Source: Madurella fahalii
Lineage: Eukaryota > Ascomycota > Sordariomycetes > Sordariales
Direction: 5' to 3'
DNA length: 64,000 nt
Assembly (NCBI GenBank): GCA_029876055.1
Contig: CM056874.1
Location: forward strand, 3,410,001-3,474,000
Both the position numbers and the translations under genes were made by a program. The first letter of the stretch is position 1. Each line of letters opens with the position of its first letter. The notes below the pieces were generated by a model. The model worked only from the letters and a program-made list of their open reading frames with translations. It made no database searches and was not told the origin of the DNA. This document shows positions 58,700 to 64,000 of the stretch, piece by piece.

Positions 58700-60370
58700 T
58701 CATCTAAATTGTTCGTAGGCCTCGGCTTCCTTCTGCCGTGCCGCAACCAGCTCAATCACCTCCCGGTCGTACAGATCCTCAAGGCTTTTGTCACCCTGCA
58801 GCACTTCTTTCTGGTGTCTGGTGGCCTCCTCCTTTGTCATGCATACCAGATCCCGAAGCCGAAGGTTGGAAGACTTCTGCTCCGCATTCCCTTCGCCGAT
58901 GCGGACCAAGGTGGTTTCTTGGGGCTTCTTCCACCTTATCAGCATGAGCTTTGTCGGAATGCCCGTGACGGCGCTCCTCCCCCTGAATACTTCTTCCACT
59001 AGGAAAGCAATGTCGCCCGGGGTGATAGGGACCTTGAGACCGATGCAGACGTCGGTTCGGCCGCCTTCGATCATGCGCACAATCTTTTCCTCGCTCGCCT
59101 GGACGTATGCGAGGATGGCCTCGTACATCTTATCCCGGGCCTTGGCTGGCTGATAATCGATGGGATAACCTGGGGAGAGTCAATACCGTCGATACCTGGT
59201 AAGTCGCAGCGGTTGGCTCACCTGTAAGCTTCAGAATAACGTGGTTCGCCACCGTGTATCCGAAAACAGCCGGCATCGTCCCCAGTACCGGCAGGATCCG
59301 CACCCGAAAGTCGGGTAGCACGCCTAGATCGCCCACCGACCCCTTCTGGAACTCCTCCTCGGCAAGCGGCAGCAACGCCGCCTTGCCCTCGCCCATTTTC
59401 TCAGTCGAATAAACGACCGGAATCCCACTGCTCACCCCCAGCAGCTTCAGCCGTCTCCTCGTAGCCCTCGACAGCCCATCCTCGAAACTGGCCCCAATAT
59501 CCCCGACCATGACCCTAGTCGGATCACTCTTGGTCCCGGCTCCCATAGCCGAAATGACGGGCAGCCCCTTGTCATGACAATACTTAAGCAGCTCGACCTT
59601 GCTCTCGATATTATCAATGGCGTCAATCACAAAATCCGGCATCGCGCCGCCTCCATCCCCTTCCCAGCCGCCCAGCAAGTCGGCCGCCACCTTGCCCTCA
59701 AACTTCTGCAGGCGCAGGTCGAACCGCACCCACGGCGTCACCGCGACGAGCCGCCGCTGCAGGCACTGCACCTTGGGCAGGCCGACGTCGGCGAGCGTGG
59801 CGACGGCGTGCCGGTTCAGCGAGCTGAGCGTGACCTGGTCGAAGTCGACGAGGCGGAGGCGGCCGACGCCCGAGCGGGCGAGCGCGGCGCACGCGTGCGA
59901 CCCGACCCCGCCGCAGCCGACCACCACGACGAAGGCGGCGCGGAGCCGCGCGAGCCCCGCGTCGCCGAGGAAGACGCGGTTGCGCGCCAGCTGCTCCAGC
60001 ACCAACTCGTCGTCAAAGTCGCCGTTCTGCGCGCGGTGCGCGAGGACCTGGTTATGCTCGTCTTCCTTGTCCGGTTTGGGGAGGGGGCCGACGCGGGTTA
60101 ACTGTTTATTATTATTCTCAGGTAAGCGAACTGTAGCTGTGGGTAGGTTGATGATTCGGGAGGGAGGGTGATTGGAGTTGTAAAAAAATATGCGCCTACC
60201 GTTTGGAGGCCAGGATCACGGTCGTTAGGCCCCGGGATAGATTGCTTTAGGCGAGAGACTCGGTCGCCTTGTTGCAGGCGCTGGTAGCTTAGGATGGCCC
60301 CGGCGGCGACTGCTGCGGACACGACGGCGGTTGCTGTTAACTGCACCCTTGAGTCGGAAAGGGACGCCAT
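58700..60370 (-). CDS. tRNA threonylcarbamoyladenosine dehydratase (TCD1/TCD2 type, ThiF/E1 family)
   Basis: ATP-dependent enzyme that cyclises t6A37 of ANN-decoding tRNAs to ct6A, anchored in the mitochondrial outer membrane in yeast. Three exons on the minus strand, 60370-60200, 60116-59222 and 59169-58700, give 511 aa. An N-terminal anchor is visible at about residues 9-29 (VQLTATAVVSAAVAAGAILSY). Then come DEHNQVLAHRAQNGDF, the helix ARNRVFLGDAGLARLR, the nucleotide loop VVVGCGGVGSHACAALARSG (from about 124), VDFDQVTLSSLNRHAVAT, FVIDAIDNIESKVELLKYC and MGAGTKSDPTRVMVGDI. The C-terminal third has IPTKLMLIRWKK and a helical tail. The second exon can start at 60116 (CTGAG) or 60101 (ACAG); both keep the frame and differ by five residues, so local alternative splicing is possible. 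Confidence 0.92.
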
Positions 60371-60928
60371 CCTGTTTGCTTATATTTGAGAAGAGACCCG
60401 TGATTATATTAATTGAATGGTCGTTTCCATATCCAAGCGGATGTGGCAGGCGATTGAGCGGCGAATCACCAAGGGTTCTTGGACCGTTGCTGTTAAATTT
60501 AAGTTTGGATCGACGTTTCAGGTTGGCATGGTCTCCCCAGACCCACTGCACTATTTTTGGGAGGCTCGAACATCCCTGGCTCAGTTACAGCGCATTTTCG
60601 GGGCAGCTCATGAGTGGTCACCCTAGCAAGGCCCAATTCTTAGTGAACTGCATAAGCGGCATGCTGTGCCCTGAATCCGTCAAAACCCCCATGATTGTCC
60701 ATAGAAAAATTGTGAGATAGTCTACGTGAAATCTTTGAGACGTCGGGAACCGGTATCACATATGGAACACCCGCCTTGCAAGACCGAGACCCTTATCCCA
60801 AAACCTTCGCCGCAGATTTATTCGCCCATCCTTCGGCCATCCATGAGGCCAATGTCCGGAATGGGGGAGACTGAAACCATAAGCCATAGTGTGAAACCCG
60901 CCCAAGCTCGCCAGTATCGACTGCCTGG
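60371..60928. other. intergenic between the dehydratase gene and the GNAT relic
   Basis: Promoter side of the minus-strand dehydratase gene. No gene seen. Confidence 0.5.
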
Positions 60929-61394
60929 TCATGGTTGATCTAACGAGAAAGCGCAGGCCTGACGCCGGCGCAGCATACTTGTTATGGGACCATGAGGCGT
61001 ATCGACTTGGCCAACAGCTTTAAATCCGAACCGGGAATATAATCTAACTCCAACTGGTGACGCCAGGACATAGCCATATTGGTCATGCCGATCCATATCC
61101 TCACAAGGTTCCGTCACTGTGGTGTATTTTCCGGAGGTGCGTTCGACCATTTATGATGGCATCCTTGATACCTTCGGCATGCCATCGGATAATCTCATCC
61201 CTTTGTAGCTCTGAAAAGTCGGCGCCCGAACGAGGGAACATCAGACGGAAGAGTGGACCGCTTCCCGCTGCTGGAAATTCAACGGCCCGCGCGAGGTGGT
61301 CCGCATCAGCGATGAAGACCGGCTCAACGTCTCCATGTAGTTTTCCAACGACAAGTGCGGAGGGGTAATCGGAGAGCGGCGTGGCTATTGCCAT
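60929..61394 (-). pseudogene. GNAT N-acetyltransferase relic lacking its core
   Basis: Two pieces of one fungal GNAT-type acetyltransferase lie next to each other in different frames. The N-terminal piece (from ATG 61394: VFIADADHLARAVEFPAAGS, then LFRLMFPRSGADFSELQRDE and GRTHLRKIHHSDGTL) stops at TGA 61101. The C-terminal piece resumes in another frame just past it (DMDRHDQYGYVLASPVGVRL, then YSRFGFKAVGQVDTPHGPIT) and ends at 60929. In intact relatives the two are separated by a central segment, I estimate 80-110 residues, with the acetyl-CoA-binding Q/R-x-x-G-x-G/A motif; here it is absent. A deletion plus frame change therefore removed the catalytic core. Confidence 0.75.
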
Positions 61395-62004
61395 GGGAAG
61401 TTGCGTCAAGGCGGGAGGAGGTGGTTGATGTGGGAGAGAAGCACGTCGAAACGGTCCGTGGATTGACTCCCTCCCTGGACTAAAAAAACAAGTACACCAA
61501 AACCTGTCCACCACCACTCTGTTAAAAACGCACCTGAATTCGATAGTTTCGGGTACAGCCTGACGCCCATATCATGCTCTTTCTAAATCTATATAGTTCT
61601 TTGAGATCTGGGGTGATCTGATCTACTCAATCGTTAATCGAATCTTTTTGACGATCGCCCAGCCCTCCTCTTACATACCTTGGTCTCAGCCTCATTCTTC
61701 CGGGCTAGCCCGGAGTGTCCGGGGGGGGGGGGGAGGGAAGGGGATTTTGACTCCAAAAAGAGTGGGGCTGTCATGCCTGGTGTTTGCAAAGGCACAAGCA
61801 TGCTTTTTCGGGACCACCTATTTCTCCCCGCTCCCGCATTCTCCAATGCTTGGCATCCACTGAGTCACAGCACCCTGCAGAACTCGACACCTGTTCTCCA
61901 TGTCCCACCTGCTGAGAACAAATGTCACCAGCCTCACTCTGCATCGTCTTCGCCCAAGTCTGATCCAAGTTAAAATCGCCTGCAATCCAGCCTGGAGGCG
62001 CATC
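61395..62004. other. upstream region of the CysRS gene
   Basis: Contains a G12 run near 61722 and pyrimidine-rich leader DNA. No gene seen. Confidence 0.5.
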
Positions 62005-64000
62005 ATGGCCTCCGCAACGCGCGTGCAGCCGCCATGGGAGCCCCCGCGACCATCCTACTCCCCCTCCGACCTCAAACTCCCTCACTTAAAGGTGTTCAAT
62101 TCCCTCACTAAAGCGAAAGACACCTTCATACCGGAGAAGAGCGATGTCGTTACCTGGTAGTAAGTTGACCTTGCAATGCTTGATGCTGGTCTCTGAACTC
62201 TACTCTGCTGACGACGAATCTCACCCCGCAGCACCTGTGGGCCGACTACTTACGACGACGCGCATCTTGGGCATGCTCGGAATTATGTTTCGACCGACAT
62301 AATCCGCCGTATAATGCGAGATTACTTCCAGCTGCCCGTCCAGTTCGTCATGAATATTACCGACGTACGTCGCACCGTTTTCCCTTGCGCAAACGTGTCG
62401 CTGATGAGGCGCATGCACCGAACAGGTCGATGACAAGATCATCCTCCGCGCCAGGCAACAGTATTTCTTCGAGCAATTCAAAAAGGAGCACGGTGGAAAA
62501 GCAGATGGAGCCCTCGGTACCACTGCTCTAGAGACTATCCGGGCGGCTTTCCAACAATTCGTGCGCACGCGTCTTCCGCTTCTGCCAGATGATGTCGCGC
62601 CGGAAACATATGGGAAATTGGTGGGGCAACATTACAAACGGGTCCTCGATGGCGAGGCCCTGACGCCAGGCGATGTGCCAGGAGATAAGGAGGCCAAGCT
62701 GAAGATGCACATCAAGGCAGCAGCTGCTGCTGCCGAAGCCCTCCAACACCCGTCCACTTCGTCATCTCTCCTACAACAGACAGAGGATATTCTCCTACCA
62801 TACCTGGACTCATTGCACAGCTCCAGTATCGATTCCCACGACCATGAGTTATTCCTTGGTCTCACTCGCAAGTTCGAAAATCGTTTTTTCGAAGACATGG
62901 GTGCCCTCAATGTGCTAAAGCCGGACGTCTTGACCCGCGTGTCCGAGTATATCCCGCAAATTGTCAGCTTCGTGGCTAAGATTGTCGACAACAAGTTCGC
63001 GTATCAGACTCCTGACGGTTCCGTCTATTTCGACATCGAGGCTTTTGAGAAAGCCGGCCACGTCTACGCCCGGCTCGAACCTCACAGCAGGAATGACAAG
63101 GGTCTCTTAGCTGACGGCGAAGGCTCGCTTACACGCACATCGGTCAAGCGCAACGAAAGTGACTTTGCTCTGTGGGTTTCCTCTCTGTCTAGCTTCCAGG
63201 GAGCACCAACTTGATCACTGACTCGCCACAGTTGGAAAGCTAGTAAGCCGGGTGAGCCGTCATGGCCCAGTCCTTGGGGAGAAGGGCGTCCAGGTTGGCA
63301 TATCGAGTGCTCCGCCATGGCATCAGCAGTTCTGGGCCGAGTCATCGACTTGCACTCTGGGGGCTGTGATCTGCGCTTTCCACATCACGACAATGAGCTA
63401 GCTCAGTCAGAAGCGTACTGGACAGTCGACAATGCTCGCGTCCAGTGGGTCAACTACTTCCTCCACATGGGCCACCTGAGTATCCAGGGGTTGAAGATGA
63501 GCAAAAGTCTGAAGAATTTCACCACTGTCCGCGATGCCTTGCTTCAACCAGAATGGACCTCGCGATCCCTTCGCATCTGCTTCTTGTTAAGCCCTTGGCA
63601 AGATGGTATTGAAGTAACAGAGGATGTGTTGAAGGCCACGGCGGCTTGGGAAAGCAAGATGAACAACCTGTTCGTCAAGAGCCTGGAGGCTGCTCGGGGC
63701 CGCGGAAATAGCACGACGGATCTCTACGATGAGCAGAAGGCCAGTCCGACGGACCGACAGCTCTTCGCTGCGTTGGAAGCGGCAAAAGAGAGGCTGGATG
63801 AAGCACTACGCGACTCGTTTAACACGCCGGCGGCTATGCGAGTCCTGTCTGATCTCGTCAACGAGTACAATCTTGCTTCTAAACCGTCCGATGGCATACT
63901 CTTGCTCATCTCAAGCTGGATAACCCGCATTGTTACCATTTTCGGTCTAGACCCCGAAGGCGACTTCAAGGATGCAACACGCGTGGCATGGTCCGGCCTT
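62005..64000 (+). CDS. cysteinyl-tRNA synthetase (5' part, runs off window)
   Basis: Class I aminoacyl-tRNA synthetase that charges tRNA-Cys, most likely the cytosolic form because no presequence is seen (MASATRVQPPWEPPRPSYSP). Exons 62005-62159, 62232-62364 and 62426-63171, then from 63232 to beyond the window end. The zinc-binding Cys and HIGH-type motif appear as YTCGPTTYDDAHLGHARNYV (C54; HLGH at 63-66). The insert typical of eukaryotic CysRS lies in exon 3 (AAAAAAEALQHPSTSSSL). Later come WHIECSAMASAVLG, IDLHSGGCDLRFPHHDNELAQ and the KMSKS loop (LKMSKSLKNF, K433-S437). Exon 3 must end at 63171 (CT, then GTGGGT) to restore FALWKASKPGEP. The visible part is about 601 residues; the C-terminal domain is missing only because the window ends. 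Confidence 0.96.

Overview
The window is nuclear DNA of a filamentous ascomycete, most likely a sordariomycete. The evidence is short spliceosomal introns (about 45-80 nt, GT-AG, some with CTAAC branch sites) in most genes, a Zn2Cys6 regulator, a fused ARG5,6-type arginine gene, a Whi3/Scw1-type RNA-binding protein, a U2 snRNA gene and a cross-pathway-control (CPC1/Gcn4) element. Placement near Sordariales is inferred from protein resemblance only. All exon borders were read by eye from splice sites and frame continuity.

0-13 kb: a gene-free start with small repeats; a decayed SRPK-like protein kinase; an F-BAR/RhoGAP protein (Rgd1 type, 7 exons); a tRNA-Asn; a homopolymer- and microsatellite-rich stretch; then a Whi3/Scw1-like RNA-binding protein on the minus strand. 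13-19 kb holds no gene I can support but has tRNA-like relics, one of which resembles a SINE. 19-26 kb: a six-exon Zn2Cys6 transcription factor and a large single-exon protein of unknown function, both minus strand.

27-46 kb is the dense housekeeping core: Ipi3 (60S biogenesis), a mitochondrial inner-membrane protein, an Arb2-domain protein with a GC-AG intron, U2 snRNA, mitoribosomal protein uS14m, lipoyl synthase, synaptobrevin, the bifunctional arginine enzyme Arg-6, the Ran exchange factor RCC1 and quinolinate phosphoribosyltransferase. 46.6-53.9 kb is another gene-poor block with one tentative small three-exon gene. 54-64 kb: a small unknown two-exon gene, an RNA 3'-phosphate cyclase, a t6A-tRNA dehydratase (TCD/ThiF family), a GNAT acetyltransferase relic lacking its core, and the 5' part of cytosolic cysteinyl-tRNA synthetase, which runs off the end.

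There is no operon or secondary-metabolite cluster. The common thread is RNA and translation work (Ipi3, U2, uS14m, RtcA, TCD, CysRS, Whi3) plus mitochondrial and amino-acid metabolism, broken up by gene-poor segments. I saw no convincing novel multi-gene system. The most notable items are the perfect 26-bp palindrome between the divergent U2 snRNA and uS14m genes, two decayed genes (one with a RIP-compatible stop), the SINE-like element, and the two small unknown genes.
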